The notes under the pieces were generated by a model, which worked only from the letters and a program-made list of their open reading frames with translations, was not told the origin of the DNA and made no database searches. From the NCBI GenBank assembly GCA_964642165.1, contig CAZXOC010000002.1:14422-78421 (forward strand): 64,000 bases of DNA, read 5' to 3'. The first letter of the stretch is position 1. The number at the start of each line of letters is the position of its first letter. Below are positions 25,005-33,762 of the stretch, one piece after another. A program made the translations under genes and the position numbers. This stretch comes from CAYRVX01 sp964642165 (GTDB taxonomy: Bacteria; Planctomycetota; Phycisphaerae; SM23-33).

Positions 25005-25754
25005 CTATTCGTCGTAGTCCTTCAGCGGGCGATACCAGATGTTGCGGAAGCGCACCAGGTCGCCGTGGTCCTGGAGCATGAGCGGCCCGGTCGGCGGGTG
25101 CGGCTGGTAGTCGAGGATGCGCCGGTGCGTCGTCGGGCCCGTGAGCTCCTGGTCGTGATGGACGAGCACGCCGTTGTGGAGGACGGTCACGCGGGCGAGG
25201 CTCACGAGCGTCTCGTCGTCGAAGCGTGGGGCGACCCAGACGATGTCGAAGCTCTGCCACTCGCCGGGTTCGCGGCAGGCGTTGACCAGCGGCGGGCGCT
25301 GGCCGTAGATCCCCGCGGTCGTCCCGTCGGGGTACGTGGGGTTGTCGAAGCAGTCGAGCACCTGGATCTCGTAGCGGCCCATCAGGAACACGCCGCTGTT
25401 GCCGCGTCCCTGGCTGTCGCCCTGGACCTCCGCGGGGGCGGCCCACTCGACGTGGAGCTGGCAGTCGCCGAAGTGCTCGGTGCTCTGGATGTTGCCGGTC
25501 TTGGGGGCTACCTGCATGTAGCCGTTCTCGACCGTCCACTTCATCTCGCCGCCGTCGGCGTGGACCCACCCGGAGGCGTCGGTGCCGTCGAAGAGGACCA
25601 CCGCGTCGGAGGGCGGCTCGCCGGGGGCGTCCTGCGTGCTCTCGGTGCCGGGCGCGACGATTCGCGGCTGGGGGCGCGTGCCGTCGTGCACCCTGTACTT
25701 CGAGCCGGGAAGCAGCGGGGTGTCGTCGTAGCCGAGGTTCCTGCCTTCTGCCAC
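25005..25754 (-). CDS. DUF1080 (3-keto-disaccharide hydrolase-like) protein
   Basis: 249 residues from the GTG at 25752-25754, chosen because GGAAGGAGAT lies eight bases upstream; 22 extra codons upstream have no support. The core has VLFDGTDASGWVHADGGEMK, NSGVFLMGRYEIQVLD, GEWQSFDIVWVAPRF, VTVLHNGVLVHHDQEL, GPLMLQDHGDLVRFRNIWYRP, all standard DUF1080 elements of a concanavalin-like jelly roll. Some members hydrolyse 3-keto-glycosides, which would fit the Gfo/Idh/MocA enzyme that could make them. Oddly no signal peptide is visible, although most DUF1080 proteins are exported. Confidence 0.88.
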   Translation of the reverse strand: MAEGRNLGYDDTPLLPGSKYRVHDGTRPQPRIVAPGTESTQDAPGEPPSDAVVLFDGTDASGWVHADGGEMKWTVENGYMQVAPKTGNIQSTEHFGDCQLHVEWAAPAEVQGDSQGRGNSGVFLMGRYEIQVLDCFDNPTYPDGTTAGIYGQRPPLVNACREPGEWQSFDIVWVAPRFDDETLVSLARVTVLHNGVLVHHDQELTGPTTHRRILDYQPHPPTGPLMLQDHGDLVRFRNIWYRPLKDYDE

Positions 25755-25815
25755 AGCCGGATCTCCTTCCGATGCGGCCCCGCGCAGGCGGCGCCGGAGT
25801 CTGCCGATCGGTGAC

Positions 25816-25843
25816 AGCATACGCGCCGCGGCGCGCCACGCAA
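25816..25843 (-). promoter_or_regulatory. Promoter of the DUF1080-GTPase unit
   Basis: TTGCGT (25843-25838), 16-base spacer, TATGCT (25821-25816), 62 bases before the GTG. The extended -35 TTGCGTGGCGC is shared with the promoter at 28585-28613. Confidence 0.5.
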
Positions 25844-25874
25844 GGAGGCGCCCTCCCCCCGGGTGCGGCGTCGC

Positions 25875-26492
25875 CTACTTCTCCCAGAACCTCCACCAGG
25901 GGTGCGAGGCGTGCGCGTCGGCGCCCCCGGCATCCGGGTGGGCGCGGTGCGCGGCGGCGGGAAGCAGGGCCTGGAGCTCCCGGAGGCGCGTCCGCGCGTA
26001 GTTGGCGGGGTTCTGCCGGTAGGCGGCCGCCGAGGCCTCGCAGGAGAAGGCCGACTCCGGCGGCAGCTCCGCGCCGGCATGGAACTTCAGCGCCTCGGCG
26101 AGGCACAGGGCGGCCCGGCGGGCGAGCCGGCGCGACTCGCCGGGCGGCTCGGCCGAGGACGAGGCGTCCGAGAAGTGGCAATACAGGCCGACCCACTGGC
26201 CGAGGTCGATGATGCGGCTGGGCTGGTCGGTGGGGTTGATGCCGTCGGGGTCGTCGGCGGCCGCGGGCACGTCGTGCTGCCAGCGGAAGCGGAAGGTGTG
26301 GTCGCGCCCGCACCGCCTGCACCGGGCATACACGACCGCCTCGCGCGGGCCGGGCCCCTGCCGCAGCGCGTCGCCGGCGGGCTCCGGCGGCTCGACGGGC
26401 GCAAGGGGCCCGCGCCCGCAGCCGGCGCAGGACGTCACCATCAGGTAGTACGGCACCTCGTTTGGCGTCTGCGCCCGCAGTGGCTCGTCCAT
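25875..26492 (-). CDS. Hypothetical zinc-ribbon protein
   Basis: 205 residues, not recognised. Two cysteine pairs, CAGCGRG (about 22-25) and CRRCGRDHTF (about 58-61), form a probable zinc ribbon of the C-x2-C / C-x2-C type in the N-terminal third. The rest is helical with a His/Ala-rich tail (HRAHPDAGGADAHASHPW). No membrane segment or signal peptide, so cytoplasmic. ATG preceded by a weak GGGAC. It lies upstream of the DUF1080 promoter and downstream of the lipoprotein gene, same strand. Codon use and lack of frame damage suggest a real gene. Confidence 0.65.
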   Translation of the reverse strand: MDEPLRAQTPNEVPYYLMVTSCAGCGRGPLAPVEPPEPAGDALRQGPGPREAVVYARCRRCGRDHTFRFRWQHDVPAAADDPDGINPTDQPSRIIDLGQWVGLYCHFSDASSSAEPPGESRRLARRAALCLAEALKFHAGAELPPESAFSCEASAAAYRQNPANYARTRLRELQALLPAAAHRAHPDAGGADAHASHPWWRFWEK

Positions 26493-26613
26493 GGTTCTGT
26501 CCCAGGCCGGACCCCGTCCGGGGCGCCAGGTGGGCCAGCCGCCGGCGTGGGGAGACGGATCGAGCCGCGCCCGGCCGCTACGAACGGCGAAGTGGTTCTG
26601 CTACGAGATGGAA

Positions 26614-26631
26614 CCCCGGCGGGGGCCGGGG
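26614..26631 (-). terminator. CCCCGGC/GCCGGGG hairpin after the lipoprotein gene
   Basis: CCCCGGC (26614-26620) pairs perfectly with GCCGGGG (26625-26631) over a GGGG loop, starting five bases beyond the stop at 26636. The same seven-base stem sequence is used at 45993-46014. A second small stem (CCGGAC/GTCCGG, 26507-26521) lies nearer the next gene. Confidence 0.45.
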
Positions 26632-26635
26632 GGTC

Positions 26636-27505
26636 CTACGGACTGCCGCCGTCGCCGCCGTCGCCCTTGGCGGCCTTGCGGGCTTCCTCGAGCCGCTCCA
26701 TGGCGGGCTTGATGCGCTCCTCCATGAGGTCCATGGCGGTTTTGTCGAGGTTGCCCTCGGTGATCTCGGCGTCGCGGACGCCGTCGGCGAGCTTCGTGGC
26801 GAAGGCCGTCTGCACCCGCGCCAGCTCGGCGAGAACGAGGTACATCTGCTTCTCGGCATCGGTGAGCTGGATCTCCCAGGCGGCGGCGTCGCCCTCGCCC
26901 TTGGTGAGCTTCAGCGGCGTGCCGGCGCCGGTGACGGTGACGGTGTTGCCGTCGGTCTTGTAGTCCAGCATGTCGGTGGCCAGGTCGCCGAGGCTGGCGA
27001 GGATCGGCCCGCCGTCCGAGCCCGCACCGAGCGCCTGGTTCAGCGAGGCCGGCAGCTCCTTCATCCCGAGCATGCTGTTGGCGACCTTCTGGAGCTCGCC
27101 CTTGGCCTTGGCGAGCTCGGCCAGCGCGGCGACCACGTCCTTCATCGCGTCGGTGTCGTCGTCGCTGAAGTACTCCAGGATGGCCGATAGCTGACCGCTC
27201 TTGCCCGCCTCGATCATCTTGCCCACGACGCCCCGGACCTGGGTGACGGTGGCGTCTTCCTCGCCCCCGGCGCCCCCGCGGGCGCCGGTGCCGGCGCTGG
27301 CCACCGCTCGCGCGACCTCATCGGCCAGCTTCGCCTGGTCGGCGAGAAGATTGTGGTCCACCTGGACCACCAGGTTGGTGGGCGGCGCGTCGATCTGCGG
27401 GTCGTATTCGGCCGTGTCGTCCGGGGGCTGGTTCGCCTCGCAGCCGATCAGCAGCCCCGCAAGTACCACGACCGCTATTCTCGTTCCCATCGCCCAACGC
27501 CTCAT
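26636..27505 (-). CDS. Hypothetical lipoprotein
   Basis: 289 residues. A lipobox LLIGC with Cys22 follows a short hydrophobic signal, so it should be lipidated and anchored to a membrane. ATG has AAGGAG seven bases upstream. The mature part is acidic and mostly helical, with Ala/Glu/Lys-rich stretches (LADQAKLADEVARAVASAG, FATKLADGVRDAEITEGN) and a short beta region (YKTDGNTVTVTGAGTPLKL). No known domain that I recognise. It precedes nothing functional that would hint at its role. Confidence 0.75.
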   Translation of the reverse strand: MRRWAMGTRIAVVVLAGLLIGCEANQPPDDTAEYDPQIDAPPTNLVVQVDHNLLADQAKLADEVARAVASAGTGARGGAGGEEDATVTQVRGVVGKMIEAGKSGQLSAILEYFSDDDTDAMKDVVAALAELAKAKGELQKVANSMLGMKELPASLNQALGAGSDGGPILASLGDLATDMLDYKTDGNTVTVTGAGTPLKLTKGEGDAAAWEIQLTDAEKQMYLVLAELARVQTAFATKLADGVRDAEITEGNLDKTAMDLMEERIKPAMERLEEARKAAKGDGGDGGSP

Positions 27506-27645
27506 CTCGCGCTCCTTCCGGTCCGAAAGGTCGGTTCGCTCCTGCGGCAGCGGCCTGTTTCACCGGCCGATGCGTTCGGCGGCCGCATCATCCAAGGTAC
27601 CACGCAACGCCCGGCCAGTCCATTCCGTCCGCACGTCCGCGGCGG

Positions 27646-28533
27646 TCATATCTCCTCGTCTTCCTCCGGGGGCTCGACGGGCTGTTCGCCCGGCCAGGAG
27701 ATGCCCAGCTCGCCCAGCGCGTTGCGCTCGACCATCCCGCGCAGCGCCTCGCGCGGCACCGGCGGCAGGTTCGTGCCCTGGGTCACCTCGTTCATGCGGT
27801 AGATGCACTTGATGGCCTCGGCGGCGGAGGAATACGGGAAGTCGCTGCCGAAGAGGATCTTGTCCATCACGTGGAACTGGTGGGCCAGCACCAGGGCGTT
27901 GTACGCCTGCCAGGGGCGGTGGATGAGCCCGGCGATGTCCGCGTAGACCCGCGGGTGCTTGCCCAGCAGCGCGATGCCTTCCTCGATCCAGGGATGCCCC
28001 AGCGAGGAGATCACGATCACCAGGTCGGGGAACTCCCGCGCGACCTCGTCCAGGAGGGACGGGCGAGCGTATTCCATGCGTCCCCCGGCCGGAAAGTGCG
28101 TGCCCTGGCAGAAGAGCACCGGCGCGCCCTGCTGCCCGGCGAGCTCGTAGAGCTTCATGGCGCGGCTGTCGGCGGGGTGGACGTCCTGGGCGGCGGGGTT
28201 GACGGTGAGCCCGCGGAACTGGTCGCGGCGGAGGAGGGACTCGGCCTCCTGGAGGGCGCCGTCGTCGGCGGGGTCGACGGCGGCGATGCCGATCATCTTG
28301 TCGGCGTGCTGGGCGACGTAGTCGGCGAGGAACTCGTTGGGCACGTGGGCGCCGAGCGAGACGCTGCGATAGCCCAGCACGAGGGTCTTGTCCACGCACT
28401 CGGCGGCGGCGGCGTGCTCGCCCGCCCCGGCGTCGACGTCCTCGCGCCCGCACTGGAGGCGGATGTAGTCCCGCCCGCCCCGGCCAAGCTGATCCGGGCT
28501 CGACCAGATGTGTGTGTGGCAGTCAACGATCAT
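27646..28533 (-). CDS. Amidohydrolase-2 family hydrolase
   Basis: 295 residues, cytoplasmic. MIVDCHTHIWSS carries the metal-binding HxH motif. Later positions are VLFCQGTHFPAG, VIVISSLGHPWIEEG (His about 193) and ILFGSDFPYSS (Asp about 238), the last being the typical end-of-barrel Asp of Amidohydro_2. It differs from the enzyme at 8208 by having the classical HxH. The likely reaction is hydrolysis or decarboxylation of a small cyclic acid; the substrate is unknown. It has its own good promoter upstream, and its C-terminal tail is very acidic (EPPEEDEEI). Confidence 0.85.
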   Translation of the reverse strand: MIVDCHTHIWSSPDQLGRGGRDYIRLQCGREDVDAGAGEHAAAAECVDKTLVLGYRSVSLGAHVPNEFLADYVAQHADKMIGIAAVDPADDGALQEAESLLRRDQFRGLTVNPAAQDVHPADSRAMKLYELAGQQGAPVLFCQGTHFPAGGRMEYARPSLLDEVAREFPDLVIVISSLGHPWIEEGIALLGKHPRVYADIAGLIHRPWQAYNALVLAHQFHVMDKILFGSDFPYSSAAEAIKCIYRMNEVTQGTNLPPVPREALRGMVERNALGELGISWPGEQPVEPPEEDEEI

Positions 28534-28584
28534 TCGTGCGTTCCGTCCGGGGCTTGCGCGCTCGGCGGCGCCCCACGCGGGGGT

Positions 28585-28613
28585 ATTCTAGGGACCGCCG
28601 CGGCGCCACGCAA
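28585..28613 (-). promoter_or_regulatory. Promoter of the amidohydrolase gene
   Basis: TTGCGT (28613-28608), 17-base spacer, TAGAAT (28590-28585), 52 bases before the ATG at 28533. Note the TTGCGTGGCGC block shared with 25833-25843. Confidence 0.6.
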
Positions 28614-28654
28614 CCGTGCAGGCCGGCCGATGGCGCTCGTGTCCGCTGAGCCCG

Positions 28655-29467
28655 TCACGGCCCGATCAGCCGCCGCAGATAGGCCGCGTACGCCGGCAGC
28701 GCCACCTCGGGCTCGGCAATCTCCGGGTGCCAGAGCTTCTCCCACTCCAACGTGAGGTAGTCACAGTGGCCGTCGGCCTGGAGCAGCGAGACGATCTCCG
28801 CCAGGGGCACGTCCCCCTCGCCGGGCAGGCAGTAGTCGAACTCGCCGTCCGGCCGGCGGCGGCTGTCCTTGACGTGCGTATAGCGCGTGTAGCGCCCGAT
28901 GTTGCGCCAGCTTTCCTGCGGCGACTCGCCGTGCAGGCGGTAGGGATGGTGCACGTCCCACAGCGCGCAGACGTTCGGCGCGTCGGTCCGCCGGAACAAC
29001 TCCGCCAGGAGGGAGGTATCGACCCAGGCATCGTGGGTCTCGACGGCGAGGATGGCGGGGTGGGCGGCCCGGGCGAGCTTGTCCAGGCCCGCGACGGCCA
29101 TCTCCACGGCGTCGCCGCGCGACGCGTCGCCCACGGCCCCGCCGAAGACGCGGACGAACCGCGCGGCGAAGATGCCGCACAGCTCGGCGTAGCGCCGCAC
29201 CTCCTCGATCGCAGCGGCCAGGCCCTCCTCGTCCGGCTGGCACAGCCGCACGCTGCTGGACAGACACGCCACGGTCAGCCCGGCGTCGGCGAGCTTGCGT
29301 GCCGCCGCCGCCGCGGCCGACGGGGCGAACTCCGGCAGCTTACACAGGTCCATCTGCCCGCGGTAGCCGCGGAAATCGACGCCGTCATAGCCGTACTCGC
29401 GCGCCCGGGCGATGATCTCGTCCAGGTCCCATTCCGGACACGCGAGCGTCGTGAACGCGATCTTCAT
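28655..29467 (-). CDS. Sugar phosphate isomerase/epimerase-like TIM barrel
   Basis: 270 residues. It opens with MKIAFTTLACPEWDLDEII and has DGVDFRGYRG, the metal Glu/Asp/His set in ILAVETHDAWVDTS (Glu about 143), NVCALWDVHHPYRLHGES, YTHVKDSRR and LTLEWEKLWHPEI. This is the xylose-isomerase-like family to which the N-terminal half of the 548-2434 fusion also belongs. Divalent metal-dependent sugar isomerisation is inferred; substrate unknown. GGGAG six bases before ATG. It follows xseB by 45 bases. Confidence 0.85.
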   Translation of the reverse strand: MKIAFTTLACPEWDLDEIIARAREYGYDGVDFRGYRGQMDLCKLPEFAPSAAAAAARKLADAGLTVACLSSSVRLCQPDEEGLAAAIEEVRRYAELCGIFAARFVRVFGGAVGDASRGDAVEMAVAGLDKLARAAHPAILAVETHDAWVDTSLLAELFRRTDAPNVCALWDVHHPYRLHGESPQESWRNIGRYTRYTHVKDSRRRPDGEFDYCLPGEGDVPLAEIVSLLQADGHCDYLTLEWEKLWHPEIAEPEVALPAYAAYLRRLIGP

Positions 29468-29512
29468 GAAGCACTCCCGTCCGGCGCCGAGCCCGGTGGT
29501 CGGCCGGTGGCG

Positions 29513-29794
29513 TCAGGCCTCGGGCGCCTCGGCGGCGCCTTCGTCTTCCAGCTCGCCGGTCGCCGCGAGCAAGCCGTCGTCGCCCTTGCCGAGGACCTGG
29601 ATCTTTTTCTCCGCCCGGTCCAGGATCGCGCGGCAGCGCCCGACCAGCTCGATGCCCTCGGCGTACTTCTCGATGGACTCCTCCAGCGGCACCTCGCCTT
29701 CCTCGATCGCCGAGACGATCGCCTCCAGCTTCTCCAGCGCCTGCTCGAACGTCAGCGCCGCCTTGTCCTTCTCGCCTTGCGCTTCCTCGGTCAT
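29513..29794 (-). CDS. xseB: Exodeoxyribonuclease VII small subunit
   Basis: 93 residues. LTFEQALEKLEAIVSAIEEG and PLEESIEKYAEGIELVGRCR are the hallmark helices of XseB, which coats and regulates the large subunit XseA in degradation of single-stranded DNA and mismatch repair. The C-terminus is an acidic tail. It sits 16 bases downstream of xseA, the normal order. Confidence 0.95.
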   Translation of the reverse strand: MTEEAQGEKDKAALTFEQALEKLEAIVSAIEEGEVPLEESIEKYAEGIELVGRCRAILDRAEKKIQVLGKGDDGLLAATGELEDEGAAEAPEA

Positions 29795-29810
29795 GATGCA
29801 CCTGATCTCG

Positions 29811-31409
29811 TCAATCGAAGAGCCCCGGGCCCTCGGGAGGTCGCGCCTTCGGCGCTCGGGGCCTGCGGGGCGGTCGGGCCTTCGCGGCGCCGGCGCCCTC
29901 GACGCGGCTGCGGAAACGCCCGTCGACCAGTTCCGTCTCGACCACTTCGCCCCCGGCCACCTGCTGCGCCGACCGGACGATCCGCCCCGCCGAGCGCGTC
30001 ACGCTGTAGCCCCGCCTCAGCACGTGCCGGTAGCTCATCGCCTCGAGCTGCCGCGCGGCGGCGCGGACCTTCTCCCGCACCACGTCGACGCGGTGCCGGG
30101 GATGCGCCGCCATCATCCGCGCCACCAGGGCGCCGAGCACGTCGCCCGCCCGTTTGCTCCGCCCGCCCAGCGCCCATGCCAGGCGGTTGCCCAGCCGGTC
30201 CACCCTCGCGGCGGCCCGTTCGTGCAGCCGCGCCGGGTGCAGCGCCGCCAGCCGGTTCGCGCCGGGTTCCAGCCGGCGCCGCGCGCCCGCGACCGCCTCG
30301 CGCACCGCCGCGCGGAGCCGGTGGGCCAACTCGTCCACCCGCTGCACCTGCGTGCGCAGCGGAGCCGACGGATCGCGGAACATCGCGCTGCGGCAGACGG
30401 CCTCCAGCACGGCGCGGGCGCCGTCGAGGCGCTGTCGCGCCAGGCGTCGAAGCCGCATGGCCGACGAGGCGATCTGCTCGGCAACGGCGTCGCGGTCGGG
30501 GACGGCCCGTTCGGCGGCCGCCGTGGGCGTCGCCGCCCGGACGTCGGCGACGAGATCGCAGATGGTCACGTCGACCTCGTGCCCGACGCCGCTGATGATG
30601 GGCGTGCGAGCGGCGAAGACCGCCCGGGCGACGGCCTCGGCGTTGAACGGCCAGAGGTCCTCCAGGCTTCCCCCCCCGCGCGCGAGGAGGATCGTCTCGA
30701 TGCCGAGGCGCGCGGCATTCTCGTCGAGCAGGGCGACGGCCTCGGCGATCTGACCGGCGGCTTCGTCGCCCTGGACCAGCACCGGCAACAGGTAGACGGT
30801 CGCGGCGGGCCAGCGGCGCGCCAGCGTCCGCCGGATGTCGCGGATCGCCGCGCCCGTCTCGCTCGTGATCACGCCGATGGCACGCGGGAACCTCGGGATG
30901 GGCTTCTTGGCGGCCGCGTCGAACAGGCCCTCGCGCTGGAGCCTGTCCTTGAGCTGACGGAAGGCCAGCTCGAGCGACCCGGCCCCCTTGGGGGTCATGC
31001 GCTCGACGTAGAGCTGGAGCTGCCCGCGGACGTCGTAGACGTCCACGCGCGCCTCGGCGACGACCTCGAGCCCGTCCTCGGGGGGGAACTTCAGCCGCGC
31101 CGCCGCCGAGCGGAACATCACCGCGTCGATGGACGCCCCCGCGTCCTTCAGCCGGAAGTACAGGTGCCCCGAACCGTGCCGGCGGAAGTTGCTGATCTCC
31201 CCGACGACGGCGACACGCTGGGGGAAGGCCTCGGCGAGCGCGACCTTGACGCTCGCCACGAGGCGGGAGACGGACAGCGGCCCGCGCTCGGGTGCGCCCG
31301 GGGGCCCCTGGCGCTGCTCGGCCAGGTCGCAGCCCACGTCGGGGCCCTTCCGCGGTCCACGCGCCTTGCTCGGGTCGAAGTCGAAGAATGGGTTCTTCTC
31401 GCGGCTCAT
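29811..31409 (-). CDS. xseA: Exodeoxyribonuclease VII large subunit
   Basis: 532 residues from ATG at 31407-31409. An N-terminal extension (about 1-45) precedes the OB fold (VVGEISNFRRHGSGHLYFRL). The nuclease core has GVITSETGAAIRDIRR, LARGGGSLEDLWPFN, ISGVGHEVDVTICDLVAD and RAATPTAAAE, all conserved in XseA. A long coiled-coil region (about 320-450) binds XseB, and the end is Lys/Arg/Pro-rich (KARPPRRPRAPKARPPEGPG). The complex is cytoplasmic. There is no Shine-Dalgarno site; a TACAAT on the minus strand at 31424-31419 ends nine bases before ATG, so a very short or leaderless mRNA is possible. Confidence 0.95.
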   Translation of the reverse strand: MSREKNPFFDFDPSKARGPRKGPDVGCDLAEQRQGPPGAPERGPLSVSRLVASVKVALAEAFPQRVAVVGEISNFRRHGSGHLYFRLKDAGASIDAVMFRSAAARLKFPPEDGLEVVAEARVDVYDVRGQLQLYVERMTPKGAGSLELAFRQLKDRLQREGLFDAAAKKPIPRFPRAIGVITSETGAAIRDIRRTLARRWPAATVYLLPVLVQGDEAAGQIAEAVALLDENAARLGIETILLARGGGSLEDLWPFNAEAVARAVFAARTPIISGVGHEVDVTICDLVADVRAATPTAAAERAVPDRDAVAEQIASSAMRLRRLARQRLDGARAVLEAVCRSAMFRDPSAPLRTQVQRVDELAHRLRAAVREAVAGARRRLEPGANRLAALHPARLHERAAARVDRLGNRLAWALGGRSKRAGDVLGALVARMMAAHPRHRVDVVREKVRAAARQLEAMSYRHVLRRGYSVTRSAGRIVRSAQQVAGGEVVETELVDGRFRSRVEGAGAAKARPPRRPRAPKARPPEGPGLFD

Positions 31410-31453
31410 GCCGCGGGCATTGTACCCGCTGGCCCGGCGCAAGGGGACTGCTT

Positions 31454-32494
31454 TCAAGCACTCCCCAGGCGCTCGAGGGCCCATTGCGCCGGCTCGCGCA
31501 GCTCCGGTCGGCGCCGCTTCAGCTCGTGGAGGGCCGCGACGAGCCGTCCGGAGCCGTCCGTTCCGGCTGAATTGCCGGCCGCGATGGTGGCGTTGCGAAG
31601 CAGCATGTCGTACCGAACGCGTCGCGCGGCGGAGCCCGTCGTCGCGGCGTCCCAGTCGGCCTCGTTCCACGACAGGACCTCCACCAGGTCCGCGCCCCCC
31701 AGCGGCGGGCGAACGGCACGAAGCTCGGCGTCGCCCGGCGGCGCGTCGCGGTTGTGCGGACAGGCCTCCTGGCAGGCGTCGCAGCCGACGAGCCGGCGCC
31801 CCATGCGGGGCCAGAGGTCGCGCTCGATGGGCCCGCGGTGCTCGACGGTGAGGTAGCTGATACAGCGCCGGGCGTCGAGGCCCCCCTCCGTCAGCGCCCC
31901 GGTCGGACACGCGCGAAGGCAGGCGCCGCAGTCGCTGCAGTCGTTCGCCAGGCCCCCGTCCGGGCACAGCGGCAGGTTGCAGACGATCTCGCAGAGGCAG
32001 ACGTAGCTGCCCAGGCCGGGCACGACGAGGCAGCAGTTCCGGCCGATCCAGCCGACGCCGGCGGCCAGGGCGAGGCTGCGCTCCAGGACCGGCCCGGAGT
32101 CCACGAACGCCCGGCCGGCGAAGCCCGGCGCGATCTGCCGGATGCGGTCCATCAGGCGAACACACCGGCGCTTGAGGACCTTGTGGTAGTCGCGTCCCCG
32201 GGCGTACCGCGCGACGAGGCCGGGCGCCGAAGGGGCCGCCGCCCCGTCGTCCGGGGCGTAGCCGGCGGCGAGGCAGATCACGCTCCGGGCGCCGGGCACG
32301 AGGCGCTCCGGGCGGACGCGCTTGGCCACGTTGCGGGCCAGGTAGCCCATCGTCCCGTGCCGCCCGTCCGCCAGCCACTGCCGGAAGCGTTCCGCATCCG
32401 CCACGAGGCCGGCCGCGGCGATCCCCACGCGCGCAAAGCCAGCCTCCCGGCTGAGACGTTTGACGGTGGCGGTGAGCTCGTCGCGGGCGCGCAT
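31454..32494 (-). CDS. queG: Epoxyqueuosine reductase
   Basis: 346 residues from the ATG at 32492-32494; an in-frame GTG at 32539 overlapping the previous stop would add 15. The family pattern is clear: GYAPDDGAAAPSAPGLVARY then ARGRDYHKVLKRR, the cobalamin-site segment VDSGPVLERSLALAAGVGWI with the catalytic Asp, and two 4Fe-4S motifs, CSDCGACLRACPTGAL and CDACQEACPHN. A C-terminal helical repeat follows (VRYDMLLRNATIAAGNS). It performs the last step of queuosine synthesis, epoxyqueuosine to queuosine, on tRNA. No other que gene is nearby. It is 44 bases upstream of xseA. Confidence 0.94.
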   Translation of the reverse strand: MRARDELTATVKRLSREAGFARVGIAAAGLVADAERFRQWLADGRHGTMGYLARNVAKRVRPERLVPGARSVICLAAGYAPDDGAAAPSAPGLVARYARGRDYHKVLKRRCVRLMDRIRQIAPGFAGRAFVDSGPVLERSLALAAGVGWIGRNCCLVVPGLGSYVCLCEIVCNLPLCPDGGLANDCSDCGACLRACPTGALTEGGLDARRCISYLTVEHRGPIERDLWPRMGRRLVGCDACQEACPHNRDAPPGDAELRAVRPPLGGADLVEVLSWNEADWDAATTGSAARRVRYDMLLRNATIAAGNSAGTDGSGRLVAALHELKRRRPELREPAQWALERLGSA

Positions 32495-32535
32495 GTCAGC
32501 AGTGTAACCGCTCCAGACGGAATCGCGGAGCCGCG

Positions 32536-33762
32536 TCACTTGATGAGACGCGCGCCGGCGAGATCGACGTGGTCGGCGACGCCGAGCTGGTCGGTGCCGA
32601 AGTCGACGCGGATGAGGAGCCGCTCGACGCCCTTAACGTCGAGGCGGACGACCCGCGGGGGTGTCTTGCCGGTGAGACGGATCGGCTTGGCGAGCGACCG
32701 CCCGTCCCCGAGGAAGGTCAGCGTGGCATCGCCGTTCGGGCGAACGGCGTCGTCGATGCCGACGGTCGCCACGAACGCCGCGTACTGCCTGGCGAGGGAG
32801 TAGACCAGCTCGCAGTGGCTGTGCAGCCCCAGGCCCGTGCGGTACGTGCGCCCGCCCAGCCGCAGCGGCTTGCCCGAGACGGCGAGATCGACGCGGTGTT
32901 GGAACGTCGTCTGGAAGTAGCCGCGCTCCTTGACGGAAGAGGGCTTCAGCTCGGCGAGCGCCGTGACCTTGTCGGAGGTAATGCGGAGGGCGGCGGCCCG
33001 GGCGAGCGGGATCGACTGCTTCCCGACGGCCGGCGAGTCCAGCGTGAAGACGCCCTTGTCCAGCGCGAGCGACACGAAGTGCACGATCGAGCCGTCGCGT
33101 CCGAGGAGCAGGCCCCCCGTCGCGGGTGTTTTGGCCCGCACGGCCGCCAAGCGGACCATCGGGACGTTCGCCCGCTCGACCTTGCGCGACTGGTCGCGCC
33201 ACCGGAACGTGACCTGCTTCGCGTCGATCGCCTCCAGGACGCCGTCGACGGCCAGGACTTCCCGGGCCTGCTTCCGCACGAGGAGCCGGTCCCCGACTGC
33301 GGCCGGCAGCTTCATCTCCCGGTAGCGCTTCTCCAGCTCGTCGGGGCTCTCGGCGAAATCGGGCAGGTAGATCACGCGTGCCAGGTCCATGGGCATTTCG
33401 CTCTGCCCGAGCAGGGCGCATCGCGCGCGCAGCCGCCTCCCGCTGACCGCCAGCTCGTCCACGATGAGGCGATCGCCGAGGGCGGTCAGGACGGCCTTCT
33501 GGGCGAGCTTCGTCATCGGGTCTTCCTGCTCCTGCTCCTGCTCCGGAGAGAGCAGGAAGACCTCGACGACCCCGTCGAGCGCCAGGGAATGCTTCTGCCT
33601 GTCGCCCTGGAGGACGATCCGCCCGCCCGCGATGGAGAGGAGCTGTCCCGACACGATGCGCGCATCGGCCGTCTCGAGGCGCGCCTCGCCGGAGGCCGCG
33701 ACCGCGAGCGAGAGCACCAGGCTGGCCGCTGTGATCGTCCGCACGCGTCGGCATCCTGCCAT
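32536..33762 (-). CDS. Exported NPCBM-domain protein
   Basis: 408 residues. Signal peptide about 1-26 (ITAASLVLSLAVAASGEA). Residues about 27-250 are a beta-rich part with repeated short motifs (IVSGQLLSIAGGRIVLQGD, VLEAIDAKQVTFRWRD, HFVSLALDKGVFTLDSPA), which look like repeated carbohydrate- or metal-binding blades. Residues about 270-408 are an NPCBM domain (YRTGLGLHSHCELVYSL, ATVGIDDAVRPNGDATL, VRLDVKGVERLLIRVDFG). An acidic Gln-Glu repeat (SPEQEQEQED) lies near residue 75. NPCBM domains bind carbohydrates. No ribosome binding site is visible before the ATG. It sits downstream of the TPR gene. Confidence 0.78.
   Translation of the reverse strand: MAGCRRVRTITAASLVLSLAVAASGEARLETADARIVSGQLLSIAGGRIVLQGDRQKHSLALDGVVEVFLLSPEQEQEQEDPMTKLAQKAVLTALGDRLIVDELAVSGRRLRARCALLGQSEMPMDLARVIYLPDFAESPDELEKRYREMKLPAAVGDRLLVRKQAREVLAVDGVLEAIDAKQVTFRWRDQSRKVERANVPMVRLAAVRAKTPATGGLLLGRDGSIVHFVSLALDKGVFTLDSPAVGKQSIPLARAAALRITSDKVTALAELKPSSVKERGYFQTTFQHRVDLAVSGKPLRLGGRTYRTGLGLHSHCELVYSLARQYAAFVATVGIDDAVRPNGDATLTFLGDGRSLAKPIRLTGKTPPRVVRLDVKGVERLLIRVDFGTDQLGVADHVDLAGARLIK

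Noticed and set aside
32495..32539. GTG start of queG overlapping the previous stop
   Set aside because: It is possible, but it adds 15 residues not typical of QueG and has no ribosome binding site; the ATG at 32494 was kept, with the alternative noted.
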